Shown one piece after another: positions 52,473 through 60,701 of a stretch of 64,000 nt of DNA. Position numbers and translations under genes: made by a program. This DNA comes from Collinsella aerofaciens (GTDB taxonomy: Bacteria; Actinomycetota; Coriobacteriia; Coriobacteriales; Coriobacteriaceae), in contig NZ_JAQLDQ010000002.1 in the NCBI RefSeq assembly GCF_028209395.1, forward strand, positions 118,096-182,095, in the 5' to 3' direction. Position 1 is the first letter of the stretch. Each line of letters begins with the position of its first letter. The notes below the pieces were generated by a model. That model worked only from the letters and a program-made list of their open reading frames with translations. It was not told the DNA's origin and made no database searches.

Positions 52473-52946
52473 ATGAGTGTTGTTATGGCACGAATCGACA
52501 ATCGCCTGCTTCACGGCATCATCGTGACGCAGTGGGCCCCGGTGTCGGGCGCGACCCGAGTCATGGTCATCGACGACAAGGTCGCCGGCGACGAGGTCCT
52601 GAAGTCCACCATGAGGATGGCGCGCCCCGCGGGCATGGCCGTTTCGATCATCTCCGAGCAGACCGCGCTCAAGAACTTCGCCGCGGGCAAGTACGACCGC
52701 GAGAAGGTCTTCGTCATCGCCAAGGAGCCCGAGACGATGCTTCGCCTGGTCGAGTCGGGCGTCGAGCTCCCGTCGCTGGTCGTCGGCGGCTCGCTCGTCA
52801 AGGAGGACGGCATCCAGCTCACCCAGCGCGCCTACGCCTCCGCCGAGAACGTCCAGAGCTACAAGGCGCTCATCGCCCGTGGCGTCAAGGTGACGGCCCA
52901 GTTCGTGCCCGCCGACAAGCCCGTCTCCGTCGCAGACCTCATCTAA
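52473..52946 (+). CDS. PTS mannose/fructose/sorbose-family EIIB
   Basis: 157-residue cytoplasmic phosphotransfer subunit. The phosphohistidine is in IDNRLLHGIIVTQW, where most relatives have HGQV. ATG 52473 behind ATAGGAGCAAAC was chosen; the open frame upstream lacks a ribosome site. First gene of the operon IIB-IIC-IID-IIA, so it takes phosphate from the IIA encoded at 54604. Substrate cannot be inferred from IIB. Confidence 0.9.
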   Translation: MSVVMARIDNRLLHGIIVTQWAPVSGATRVMVIDDKVAGDEVLKSTMRMARPAGMAVSIISEQTALKNFAAGKYDREKVFVIAKEPETMLRLVESGVELPSLVVGGSLVKEDGIQLTQRAYASAENVQSYKALIARGVKVTAQFVPADKPVSVADLI

Positions 52947-52955
52947 GGGGGAAAT

Positions 52956-53741
52956 ATGGTCAACTTCACTATCCTGCAGGTCGTCCTTTTGACCCTGCTG
53001 GCCTTCATCAAGCACGTGGACTACTACGGCATCCCGATGATCTTCGTCAATTACGCCGTTTTCTGGGGCCTCATCACCGGAGTCGTCATGGGCGACTGGA
53101 AGACCGGCCTTGTCATCGGCGGCACCATTCAGCTCATGCAGCTCGGCGTCGCGGGCTTCGGCGGCTCCTCCATTCCCGACTACGGCACGATGGCCATCAT
53201 AGCCACCGCCTACGGCGTGACCCTGGGCTCCGACACGGGCCTCGCCATCGGCCTGCCGGTCGGCATGCTCGGCATCCAGCTCGACGTCGTCGCCAAGATC
53301 CTCAACGGCTTTGTCGTCGAGAAGTCCCAGAAGTTCTGCAACGAGGGTAAGTTCAATCAGATGAACGCCATCCTGTGGGTCTGCCCCGCGCTCTTCGGCC
53401 TGTGCGCCGCCCTGCCCGTCTTTGTCTCCGTGACGCTCGGCCAGCCCGCCGTCAACTGGCTCCTCGAGGTCATGCCCCAGTGGTTCCTCTCCGGCCTCAC
53501 CCTCGCCGGCAAGATGCTCCCGGCCGTCGGTATCGCCATGCTGCTCCGCTACATGCCAACCGCCAAGTACTTCCAGTACCTGCTCGCCGGCTTCTTCCTC
53601 TCGGCCTTCCTGAACGTGCCCATCATCGGCGCCGCCATCGTCGGCGTTGCCCTCGCGATTGCGTTCTACCAGCGTGCCGAGAGGGACACCGAGCTCGCCG
53701 CCCACGCTTCCGCAGACGCCTTCATCGGAGAGGATGAGTAA
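52956..53741 (+). CDS. PTS mannose-family EIIC
   Basis: 261-residue membrane subunit with about seven helices that forms the sugar channel together with IID. FGGSSIPDYGTMAIIATAYG resembles the conserved IIC segment. GGGGGAAAT precedes ATG 52956. It is two bases from IID, so translation is coupled. Confidence 0.9.
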   Translation: MVNFTILQVVLLTLLAFIKHVDYYGIPMIFVNYAVFWGLITGVVMGDWKTGLVIGGTIQLMQLGVAGFGGSSIPDYGTMAIIATAYGVTLGSDTGLAIGLPVGMLGIQLDVVAKILNGFVVEKSQKFCNEGKFNQMNAILWVCPALFGLCAALPVFVSVTLGQPAVNWLLEVMPQWFLSGLTLAGKMLPAVGIAMLLRYMPTAKYFQYLLAGFFLSAFLNVPIIGAAIVGVALAIAFYQRAERDTELAAHASADAFIGEDE

Positions 53742-53743
53742 CC

Positions 53744-54577
53744 ATGGAAAACGAGAACATCACCGCCGTCGCTGAGGGCAAGCCCTCCGGCTACAAGGTC
53801 ACCAAGAAGGACCTGCGCAACGCGAACTGGCGCTGGCTCATGAGCGTGTGCACCTTCAACTACCAGACCCAGCAGGGCGCCTCAGTCGCTTACGCCCTCT
53901 CGCCGGTCCTGAGGAAGATCTACACGAACGACGAGGACTATAAGCAAGCGCTCAACAACCACTTCCGCTACTACAACACCCAGCCTTGGCTCGCCGCCAT
54001 CATCCTTGGCGCCTGCGTGGCCATGGAGGAGCGCGACGGCCTAGCGGCGGCGGACGCCGTCCAAGACCTGAAGATCGGCACCATGGGACCGCTCGCCGGC
54101 GTCGGCGACTCCCTGCTCATGACCATGATCCCGACCATCATGGGCTCCATCGCCGCCTACATGGCCATCGAGGGCAACCCCGTGGGAGCCGGCATCTGGT
54201 TCGCGCTCATCCTGGCCATCTTCTGGGTCCGCATGCACGCCCTCGAGTTCGGCTACAAGCAGGGCGTGAAGCTCGTCACCGACTTCAGCGAGAAGCTTCC
54301 CAACCTCACTGCCGCCGCCTCCGTGCTCGGCCTCACCGTGGTCGGCTGCCTCATCGCCTCGGTCATCGGCGTCACCTGCCCGATTAGCTTCAGCTTCGGC
54401 GAAGTCGCGATGGAGATTCAGCCGCTGCTCGACAAGATCCTGCCTGCCATGATCCCCGCCGCCATCACGGGAAGCGCGTATTACCTTCTTACCAAGAAGA
54501 ACGCGAGCATGACGGCCCTCATCCTCGTGGTGATCGTCCTCGCGATGGTCGCCTCCGCCGCCGGCATCCTCGCCTAG
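53744..54577 (+). CDS. PTS mannose-family EIID
   Basis: 277-residue membrane partner of IIC. The N-terminal signature NWRWLMSVCTFNYQTQQGASVAYALSP (quoted in parts: NWRWLMSVCTFNYQ, QQGASVAYALSP), the central GPLAGVGDSLL and GAGIWF are typical of the family. A C-terminal set of hydrophobic helices follows. It is 26 bases before IIA. Confidence 0.9.
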   Translation: MENENITAVAEGKPSGYKVTKKDLRNANWRWLMSVCTFNYQTQQGASVAYALSPVLRKIYTNDEDYKQALNNHFRYYNTQPWLAAIILGACVAMEERDGLAAADAVQDLKIGTMGPLAGVGDSLLMTMIPTIMGSIAAYMAIEGNPVGAGIWFALILAIFWVRMHALEFGYKQGVKLVTDFSEKLPNLTAAASVLGLTVVGCLIASVIGVTCPISFSFGEVAMEIQPLLDKILPAMIPAAITGSAYYLLTKKNASMTALILVVIVLAMVASAAGILA

Positions 54578-54603
54578 CTTCGACCCAAGAGATTGGTGAA
54601 TCA

Positions 54604-55002
54604 ATGAGAAAGATAGTTGTGGCGAGCCATTCCCTTCTCGCCCAGGGCTTCAAGGACACCCTCGAGTTCCTTACGGGTAAGGGCGACGCCGTCAACGCCG
54701 TGTGCGCCTACGTGAACGACAACGGCGAGGGGCTCGACGCGGCGGTCGAGGCGGCTCTTTCGGGCACTGACGAGGTCGTCGTCCTCACCGACGCGTACGG
54801 CGGCAGCGTGAACCAGCGCTTTTCCCGCTTCGCCTCCGACCGGATCCACGTGATCGCGGGTGTCAACCTCCCGCTCGCCATGACGGTCGCGCTCGCGCGC
54901 CCCGACGAGAAACTCGACTTCGACGCCCTCGTCAACGAGGCGCGCCAGCAGATCATCTACGTGAACGGTGCCAGTTCCGCCGAGTGCGACGACGACGAAT
55001 AG
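54604..55002 (+). CDS. PTS mannose-family EIIA
   Basis: 132-residue soluble IIA with the phosphohistidine at residue 9 (VVASHSLLAQG). It accepts phosphate from HPr and hands it to IIB, and may also phosphorylate the regulator. It starts at ATG 54604 and ends 12 bases before the glycosidase gene, in whose operon it lies. Acidic end (SAECDDDE). Confidence 0.9.
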   Translation: MRKIVVASHSLLAQGFKDTLEFLTGKGDAVNAVCAYVNDNGEGLDAAVEAALSGTDEVVVLTDAYGGSVNQRFSRFASDRIHVIAGVNLPLAMTVALARPDEKLDFDALVNEARQQIIYVNGASSAECDDDE

Positions 55003-55014
55003 AGGAGGTCGACG

Positions 55015-56139
55015 ATGAGAGAGTTCCTTAAGGACGTGTGGATGCACGGCGGTGAGGAAAGCCGCGCCATCACCCCCGAGAACATCACGGGCGAGAAGGG
55101 CCGCGCCGCCATGTCGGCCAGCCACCTCGGCGTCGGCCGCAAGGGCTCGTGCTGCGTGCCCCTTGAGTCCGGCGAGACCATCACGCTCGCGGACATCGAG
55201 GGACCCGGCATCATCCGCCACATCTGGATGACCGTCCCCGACAAGACCGCCGCCGGCAGCTTCGTCATGCGTGACCTCGTGCTGCGCTTCTACTGGGACG
55301 ACGAGGAGACCCCCTCGGTCGAGTGCCCTGTCGGCGACTTCTTCTGCAACGGCTTCGGTGAGCGCGCCATCGTCAACTCGATGCCCATCTGCGTGAACCC
55401 GACGGGCGGCATGAACTGCTACTTCGAGATGCCCTTCAGGAAGCACGCCAAGGTCACGCTTACGAGCGAGCACCCCGGGTTCATTAAGTACATCTTCTAC
55501 ACGTTCAACTACGCGCTCACCGACGTGCCGGACGACGCCATGTACTTCCACGCCCGCTTTAACCGCGAGCGCAGCACCCGCAGGGGCGTCGACTACACCG
55601 TGCTCGACGGCGTGCGCGGCAAGGGCTACTACGTCGGCACCTACATGGCCCTGTGCGCCCTGGAGCGCTATTGGTGGGGCGAGGGCGAGATGAAGTTCTT
55701 CCTCGACGGCGACGAGGAGTTCCCCACGGTCACCTCGACGGGAGCCGAGGACTACTTCGGCGGTGCCTGGGCCTTCCTCGACAGGCCGCCCCACGCGCTG
55801 CCCGAGGCGCAGTGCTTCAACACGCTGTTCGCCGGCTACCCGTACCGCTCGACGCGCGACGCCACGCGCGACCGCTTCAGCGCGGGCAAGCCGAACCCGA
55901 ATCCGATGCTCGCGACTAACGACGACGCGCTGCCCAGGCACGGCCTCTACAGGTGGCACCTTCCCGACCCGATCTCGTTCAAGGAGGACCTGCGCGTGAC
56001 GTTCCAGGACCTCGGCAACGACGACATCAAGCTCTACGAGCGCGAGGACGACATCTCCACCGTCGCCTACTGGTACCAAAGCGAGCCGCACGCCGTGCTC
56101 GCCCCGTTTGCCGCAAGGCAGGACCGCGTGCCCAGGTAG
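55015..56139 (+). CDS. DUF2961 / GH172 family glycoside hydrolase
   Basis: A 374-residue cytoplasmic enzyme of the DUF2961 family, now GH172. Characterised members are a bifidobacterial alpha-D-fructofuranosidase (difructose dianhydride I synthase/hydrolase) and D-arabinofuranosidases. The conserved parts GPGIIRHIWMT, NCYFEMPF and TGAEDYFGGAW are seen. Glu223 in WWGEGEM and Glu245 in TGAEDYF are spaced like the two catalytic glutamates of that enzyme, by my motif alignment. The lack of a signal peptide suits an imported, possibly phosphorylated, sugar. RBS GAGGAGG lies before ATG 55015. Confidence 0.85.
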   Translation: MREFLKDVWMHGGEESRAITPENITGEKGRAAMSASHLGVGRKGSCCVPLESGETITLADIEGPGIIRHIWMTVPDKTAAGSFVMRDLVLRFYWDDEETPSVECPVGDFFCNGFGERAIVNSMPICVNPTGGMNCYFEMPFRKHAKVTLTSEHPGFIKYIFYTFNYALTDVPDDAMYFHARFNRERSTRRGVDYTVLDGVRGKGYYVGTYMALCALERYWWGEGEMKFFLDGDEEFPTVTSTGAEDYFGGAWAFLDRPPHALPEAQCFNTLFAGYPYRSTRDATRDRFSAGKPNPNPMLATNDDALPRHGLYRWHLPDPISFKEDLRVTFQDLGNDDIKLYEREDDISTVAYWYQSEPHAVLAPFAARQDRVPR

Positions 56140-56146
56140 GGTCGCC

Positions 56147-56185
56147 TCGAAACAAGCCAACGTTATGGGCGCCCGCGGTTGACCA
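56147..56185 (+). terminator. hairpin between GH172 and kinase genes
   Basis: GGGCGCCCGCGG pairs with CTGCGGGCGTCCC across a ten-base loop and is followed by TTTG. As an internal structure it may reduce kinase expression or stabilise the upstream mRNA. Confidence 0.5.
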
Positions 56186-56218
56186 TGACTGCGGGCGTCC
56201 CTTTGTAAGGAGGATCAC

Positions 56219-57103
56219 ATGAGCGAAAAGCAAATGAGGCTCGGCGCCCTCGAAGCCGGCGGGACCAAGATGGTCTGTGCCGTGGTGTCCGGCGACGGCG
56301 AGGTCCTCGACCGTATGGAGACCCCGACGCTTACGCCCGCCGAGACCGTCCCGCAGATGATCGAGTGGTTCACCGCCCGCGATGTGGACGCGTTGGGCAT
56401 CGGCGCCTTCGGCCCGACCTGCGTCAACCCCAACGACGAGCGCTACGGCTCCATCCTCCAGACGCCCAAGCTCGCGTGGCGAGGCCATGGTCTTCGCGCC
56501 GCGTTCGCCGACGCCCTCGGGATTCCGGTGGCCTACGACACGGACGTGAACGTTGCCTGCCTCGGCGAAGTGGTCTTCGGCTGCTGCAAGGGGCTCGAGG
56601 ACGCCGTCTACGTGACCATCGGCACCGGCGTGGGCGCGGGCGTCATGTGCGCGGGCAGACTCCTTCACGGCATGCTGCACCCCGAGGCCGGTCACATGCT
56701 GGTAAGGACCCGTCCCATCGAGGAGGGACGCTGCGTCTGCCCGAGCCACGCGAGCTGTCTCGAGGGGCTCGCCTCCGGCCCCGCCATCGCCGCGCGCTGG
56801 GGAAAGCCCGCGGCCGAGCTCGCGGATAACGATGAGGTGTGGGCGCTCGAGGGGGATTATCTGGGGCAGATGTGTGCGAACCTCGTGCTCATGTACTCGC
56901 CTCGCCGCATCGTCCTCGGCGGCGGCGTGATGCACCAGGAGCAGCTCTACGGCATCGTCCGCAAGAAGACCCTCGAATATCTGGGTGGCTACATCCAGAC
57001 CGCCGAGCTTAAGGACATGGAGAGCTACATCTGCGCCCCGGGCTGCGGCGGCGACCAAGGAATCCTCGGCGCGGCCGAGCTGGCAAGAAGGGCGCTCGCG
57101 TAA
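56219..57103 (+). CDS. ROK-family sugar kinase, fructokinase type
   Basis: A 294-residue ROK kinase. LEAGGTKMVCAV binds ATP, YDTDVNVACLGE carries the base Asp, and the zinc site CVCPSHASC follows HPEAGHML; the ending CLEGLASGPAI resembles bacterial fructokinases such as B. subtilis YdhR. It would phosphorylate the free sugar set loose by the GH172 enzyme. AAGGAGGATCAC precedes ATG 56219. Fructose specificity is inferred from the motif; mannose or glucose remain possible. Confidence 0.85.
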   Translation: MSEKQMRLGALEAGGTKMVCAVVSGDGEVLDRMETPTLTPAETVPQMIEWFTARDVDALGIGAFGPTCVNPNDERYGSILQTPKLAWRGHGLRAAFADALGIPVAYDTDVNVACLGEVVFGCCKGLEDAVYVTIGTGVGAGVMCAGRLLHGMLHPEAGHMLVRTRPIEEGRCVCPSHASCLEGLASGPAIAARWGKPAAELADNDEVWALEGDYLGQMCANLVLMYSPRRIVLGGGVMHQEQLYGIVRKKTLEYLGGYIQTAELKDMESYICAPGCGGDQGILGAAELARRALA

Positions 57104-57135
57104 CTTGCGCTCTCTCCGCCATACAACGCGTTAAG

Positions 57136-57185
57136 AAAAGACGAGCGCTTCTTGCCAATTGAGCGGCAAGAAGTGCTCGTCTTTT
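57136..57185. terminator. bidirectional terminator after the PTS operon
   Basis: AAAAGACGAGC and CTTCTTGCC pair with GGCAAGAAG and GCTCGTCTTTT in one long hairpin. A-run at one end and T-run at the other serve both strands. Confidence 0.85.
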
Positions 57186-57219
57186 GCATTTGTTTTTGGG
57201 GCAGGACGCCCCGCCTCCG

Positions 57220-57435
57220 CTAGAGTCCCTGGACCGCCACACCCACGAGGTTTGGACCGGTGTGGACAAGAAGCGCGGGGCTGATGTCGGAGCGGACGAC
57301 CTCCACCGCGTTGGCCACGCGCTCGCACAGGGCCTGCTCCATGCGGTCGTAGAGGTCGGCGTGGGCCGAGGTGCGGCTCGCGGCAAAGCGCACCTTGGGG
57401 TGCTTCTCGACGATGGCGGCGATGAGCTTGACCTC
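57220..57435 (-). pseudogene. DegV-family protein, C-terminal remnant
   Basis: About 70 residues. The end, RSDISPALLVHTGPNLVGVAV, resembles the C-terminal motif of DegV fatty-acid-binding proteins (IGPVIGAHTGPG). The segment before it (ASRTSAHADLYDRMEQALCERV) also fits. The N-terminal domain is missing and the frame joins the start of an IS200 transposase. Probably not functional. Confidence 0.55.
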
Positions 57436-57640
57436 GGTGCGATGCGGTACTTGCACAGCCATTTCGTGTACGCGAGGCTGTTGGCTTTCTGGGCCACAGC
57501 AATCACCTCCCCCTAGTATGATGACCTGAACAATCCTCATGCTAGGGGGAAGGTTTTTGTCGCGTAACGGAAATTGGCCTCCACCCGCTGAGCGGGTGGC
57601 TTTCTATGCCGCGCGTGCCGCGCGGCACGGACTAAAGTCC
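57436..57640 (-). mobile_element. IS200/IS605 remnant: tnpA start and left end
   Basis: Read on the minus strand, GGGGGAGGTGATTGCT leads to GTG 57497 and about 20 residues AQKANSLAYTKWLCKYRIAP, resembling the start of IS200 TnpA. The remaining coding region is gone. Upstream (57578-57605) lies the hairpin CCACCCGCTGAGCGGGTGG, a typical subterminal structure of this group. Only the end of the element is left, joined to a DegV tail. Confidence 0.65.
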
Positions 57641-57701
57641 ATGAATAAAAACGAGGAAGGCCACGTCCGGCCTCCCTCGCAAAGGGTCTCTGATTACTCC
57701 C

Positions 57702-57816
57702 ACTCATTGGGGACAGACTTAAATGAGTACTCTTGAAATGCCGGCGCCTGGGGACGTTCTTTTTCTGTCTGCAGTTTGGAACGTTCCTTTTCTGTCGGCA
57801 GTTTGGGACGGTCCTT
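57702..57816. repeat. REP-like hairpin and 27-base tandem repeat
   Basis: ACTCATT / AATGAGT (57702-57728) enclose GGGGACAG. From 57751 a 27-base unit is repeated (57751-57777 and 57778-57804, four differences) and then broken off (57805-57816). Each unit contains GACGTTC/GGTCC and CTGTCNGCAGTTT. The remaining bases to 58087 contain repeated GCGT/TGCG words but no gene. Confidence 0.7.
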
Positions 57817-58087
57817 AGAGCTGCAGCGCGCCATGAGCGACGAGGCGAAGCGGATCATCCTGTCTTTTGAGTTCTAAGCATAAGCCCCTGTCTCTGAGCA
57901 ATGACCGGTTCGCATTTGTGCGTATTTGCGTGCGTGGGATTGCGTGAATATGCGTATAGATGCGCCGTTTTCGGGACAACAATGACCGTTTAGCGGTGAG
58001 ATACGCAAAAACGCGCACAGAAGCGCGTGTTTGTGCGAATATAGAGCTGTCAGAAAGCAAGGCGTTCTATGACACAGGAGGCACATA

Positions 58088-59167
58088 ATGGCAGATTCCA
58101 AGCAGGCTCCGATCGACGCCGCGGCAGCCGCCAAAGCAGCGTTCGCTTCGGTCCAGGACAAGCCGTTCCCCGACGATATTTTTACGGCTCCCGAGCTCCA
58201 TTGGGCCGTCATCGGTTGCGGCGTTATCGCCAACCAGATGGCTCAGTCCCTTGCTCTTGCCGGTCGCAAGCTTGCGGGCGTCGCCAACCGTACGCTGTCC
58301 AAGGCTCAGGCTTTTGCCGAGCAGTATGGCATCGAGAAGGTCTACGACACGGTTGAGGACCTCTACGCCGATCCTGGCATCGACGCCGTCTACATCACTA
58401 CCCCGCACAACACTCATATCACCTATCTGCGCGCTGCCCTGGCAGCCGGCAAGCACGTGCTCTGCGAGAAGGCCATTACCCTCAATTCCGCTGAACTCGA
58501 TGAGGCCCGTGCCATTGCCGCCGAGCACAACGTGGTCCTTATGGACGCTACCACGGTGCTCCACATGCCCTTGTATCAAGAGCTGCGTCGCCGCATGGAT
58601 GCCGGCGAGTTCGGCCGCATGAACCTCGCTCAGCTCAACTTTGGTAGCTACAAGGAGTACGGCGACCTGACCAACCGTTTCTACAATCGCAACCTTGCCG
58701 GCGGTGCCATGCTCGATATTGGTGTGTATGCCCTGTCCGTCATGCGCCTGTTTATGGCGAGCCAGCCCGCCGAGGTCGTGTCTCTAGGCAACACCTGCGA
58801 GACTGGAGTCGATGTTGCGGGCGGCATCGTCTGCCGCAATGCCGAGCAGCAGCTGGGCGTCGTGAGCCTTACGCTTCACTCCAAGCAGCCCAAGCGCTCG
58901 GTCATCAGCTTTGATAAGTGCTACATCGAGGTCAACGAATATCCGCGTGCCGATCACGCGACCATCGTGTGGACTGCGGACGGCCACCGCGAGGAGGTCC
59001 ACGCAGGCACCGAGGCTTACGCCCTGTGTTATGAGATGGCCGATCTTGAGAAGGCCGTTGCCGGCGACGACTCCAAGCGCGAGCTTCTGGATTATACTTC
59101 TGATGTTATGGAGCTTATGACCAAGCTTCGCGCCGATTGGGGAGTCGTGTACCCCGAGGAGGAGTAA
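58088..59167 (+). CDS. Gfo/Idh/MocA-family oxidoreductase
   Basis: NAD(P)-dependent sugar or polyol dehydrogenase, 359 residues. The Rossmann motif AVIGCGVIANQMAQ lies at about residue 38, later than usual because of a 35-residue leader, and the signature CEKAITLN (EKP in most relatives) follows. The C-terminal beta domain contains GAMLDIGVYALS. ATG 58088 follows ACACAGGAGGC. The DeoR-type regulator follows after three bases, so both form one operon for an unknown sugar. Confidence 0.85.
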   Translation: MADSKQAPIDAAAAAKAAFASVQDKPFPDDIFTAPELHWAVIGCGVIANQMAQSLALAGRKLAGVANRTLSKAQAFAEQYGIEKVYDTVEDLYADPGIDAVYITTPHNTHITYLRAALAAGKHVLCEKAITLNSAELDEARAIAAEHNVVLMDATTVLHMPLYQELRRRMDAGEFGRMNLAQLNFGSYKEYGDLTNRFYNRNLAGGAMLDIGVYALSVMRLFMASQPAEVVSLGNTCETGVDVAGGIVCRNAEQQLGVVSLTLHSKQPKRSVISFDKCYIEVNEYPRADHATIVWTADGHREEVHAGTEAYALCYEMADLEKAVAGDDSKRELLDYTSDVMELMTKLRADWGVVYPEEE

Positions 59168-59170
59168 GCG

Positions 59171-59917
59171 ATGCTTGCGGAAGATAGGCTCAACGCAATC
59201 GTGTCGATGGTGCAGCAGACGGGCTCGGTTACCGTACCGGAGCTTGCTGAGGCCCTGGGCGTGACGGCGTCTACCATTCGGCGCGACCTGCAGACGCTCA
59301 ATCGCGCACACCGTATCGCCAAGGTGCACGGTGGGGCGACGAGCCTTGAGCGCGCGCACGTGACGCGCGACCTAACGCTTAATGAGCGCAGCGATCTCCA
59401 TAACGACGACAAGGAACGTATCTGCGCCCGTGCGGCGGCGCTGGTGGAGCCCGAGAGCTTTGTGTACATCGACTCGGGCTCGACGACGCTCAGGCTCATC
59501 GAGCATCTTCCACACCTTGAAGGTGTCACCTATGTGACTGATTCCGTGCTCCATGCTCAGCATCTCGCTTTGCGCGGCATGCGTACCGTGGTGCTGGGCG
59601 GCGAGCTCAAACCCGAGACCGAGGCGCTCGTTGGCCCCGATGCCTTGGCAACCTTAGACCGTTACAACTTCAACTGCGGCTTTTGGGGCTCTAACGGCAT
59701 TGCCGCCGAGCAGGGCTTCACGGCGCCCGATATCGAGGAGGCGCAAGTAAAGCGTATCTCGATGCGCCATACGGCCAAGCGCTTCGTAATCTCGGACGCC
59801 AGTAAATTTGGCATGGTGGCGCCCGTCAAGTTCGCGGACTTCCGCGATGCAACGATTATTACCGCAGGCGAGGTCCCCGCCAAGTACCGGGCAATGGACA
59901 ACGTCATCACGGTCTAG
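59171..59917 (+). CDS. DeoR/GlpR-family transcriptional regulator
   Basis: 248 residues. The N-terminal winged helix (VTVPELAEALGVTASTIRRDLQTL) and HGGA motif are typical; the C-terminal DeoR sensor domain has IDSGSTTLRLIEHL and a late KFGMVAPVKFAD. It probably represses its own operon with the upstream oxidoreductase and senses a sugar phosphate. Confidence 0.88.
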   Translation: MLAEDRLNAIVSMVQQTGSVTVPELAEALGVTASTIRRDLQTLNRAHRIAKVHGGATSLERAHVTRDLTLNERSDLHNDDKERICARAAALVEPESFVYIDSGSTTLRLIEHLPHLEGVTYVTDSVLHAQHLALRGMRTVVLGGELKPETEALVGPDALATLDRYNFNCGFWGSNGIAAEQGFTAPDIEEAQVKRISMRHTAKRFVISDASKFGMVAPVKFADFRDATIITAGEVPAKYRAMDNVITV

Positions 59918-59987
59918 CGACGGGGCAAGGCCAAAACCACCGCGAAGGGGCAGGAACCTTTGTGGTGGTTTTGACGTTTGTCCGGAT

Positions 59988-60028
59988 AAAACCTGCCAAA
60001 ATAAACCTGTCCCTTTTTGGCAGGTTTT
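59988..60028. terminator. terminator and dispersed repeat copy 2
   Basis: AAAACCTGCC pairs with GGCAGGTTTT in a convergent terminator between the DeoR gene and the pseudouridine synthase. The minus strand of 59988-60020 is the second copy of the repeat at 22777 (GGACAGGTTTATTTTGG). A further inverted pair CAAAACCACC / GGTGGTTTTG lies at 59935-59973. Confidence 0.7.
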
Positions 60029-60686
60029 AGGGCTCCCAGGGGCAGGGGGCTTCGATGTGGATGTGCTCGCCGGTTACGGGATGCGTAAAGGACACGCTGT
60101 GGGCGTGGAGCATGAGGCCACAAGGACGCGGCGTCCCGTACAGGTCGTCGCCCACCAGGGGATGGCGCTCGCTCGCCAGGTGCACGCGGATCTGGTGCTT
60201 GCGGCCGGTGAGCAGCTCGACATCAATATACGAGCGCGTAGGCAGGCCACGGCGGCTCTTAAGGCGCTTGAGTACCTTGACGCGCGTCTGAGACGGCTTG
60301 CCGCTGGCGCCAACGCGCATCTTGCGGCTATCGTGGCGGTCGCGGGCGATAGGCTTGTCGATGAGCTTCTCGTTCCAGTCGATTTTGCCCTCGGCGAGCG
60401 CTAGGTAGTGCTTTTCGAACGCGTGGTCGATAATCATCTGGTCAAAGGCGGGCTGCGTCTGCTTGTCGAGTGAGAACAGCACCACGCCGGTGGTGTCGCG
60501 GTCCAAGCGGTTGAGCGGCTGCATGTCGGTCGCGGCAAAGCCGTCGCCCATCGCCAGCAGCAGGTCGCTGGCGTAGTCGGTGAGCGTGCGCTCGCCGGTG
60601 CCGTCGCCGTGGACGATCATGCCGGCGGGCTTGTCGATGGCCATGAGCCAGGCGTCGCAGTAGAGGACTTGAGGTTCTTCGTTCAC
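60027..60686 (-). CDS. RluA/RluD-family RNA pseudouridine synthase
   Basis: 219 residues without an S4 domain. The catalytic Asp is in LNRLDRDTTGVVLFS, and YLALAEGKI, GRKHQIRVHLA and GDDLYG are conserved in the family. It isomerises uridines in rRNA or tRNA; the target cannot be told. It starts 15 bases past the end of the U32 gene, with GAAAGG before ATG 60686, so both are in one transcript. Confidence 0.9.
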   Translation of the reverse strand: MNEEPQVLYCDAWLMAIDKPAGMIVHGDGTGERTLTDYASDLLLAMGDGFAATDMQPLNRLDRDTTGVVLFSLDKQTQPAFDQMIIDHAFEKHYLALAEGKIDWNEKLIDKPIARDRHDSRKMRVGASGKPSQTRVKVLKRLKSRRGLPTRSYIDVELLTGRKHQIRVHLASERHPLVGDDLYGTPRPCGLMLHAHSVSFTHPVTGEHIHIEAPCPWEP

Positions 60687-60701
60687 GTGTAAGCCTTTCG
60701 G

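Noticed and set aside
57751..57816. CRISPR array
   Set aside because: The units are contiguous without spacers, only two and a part exist, and no cas gene is near.
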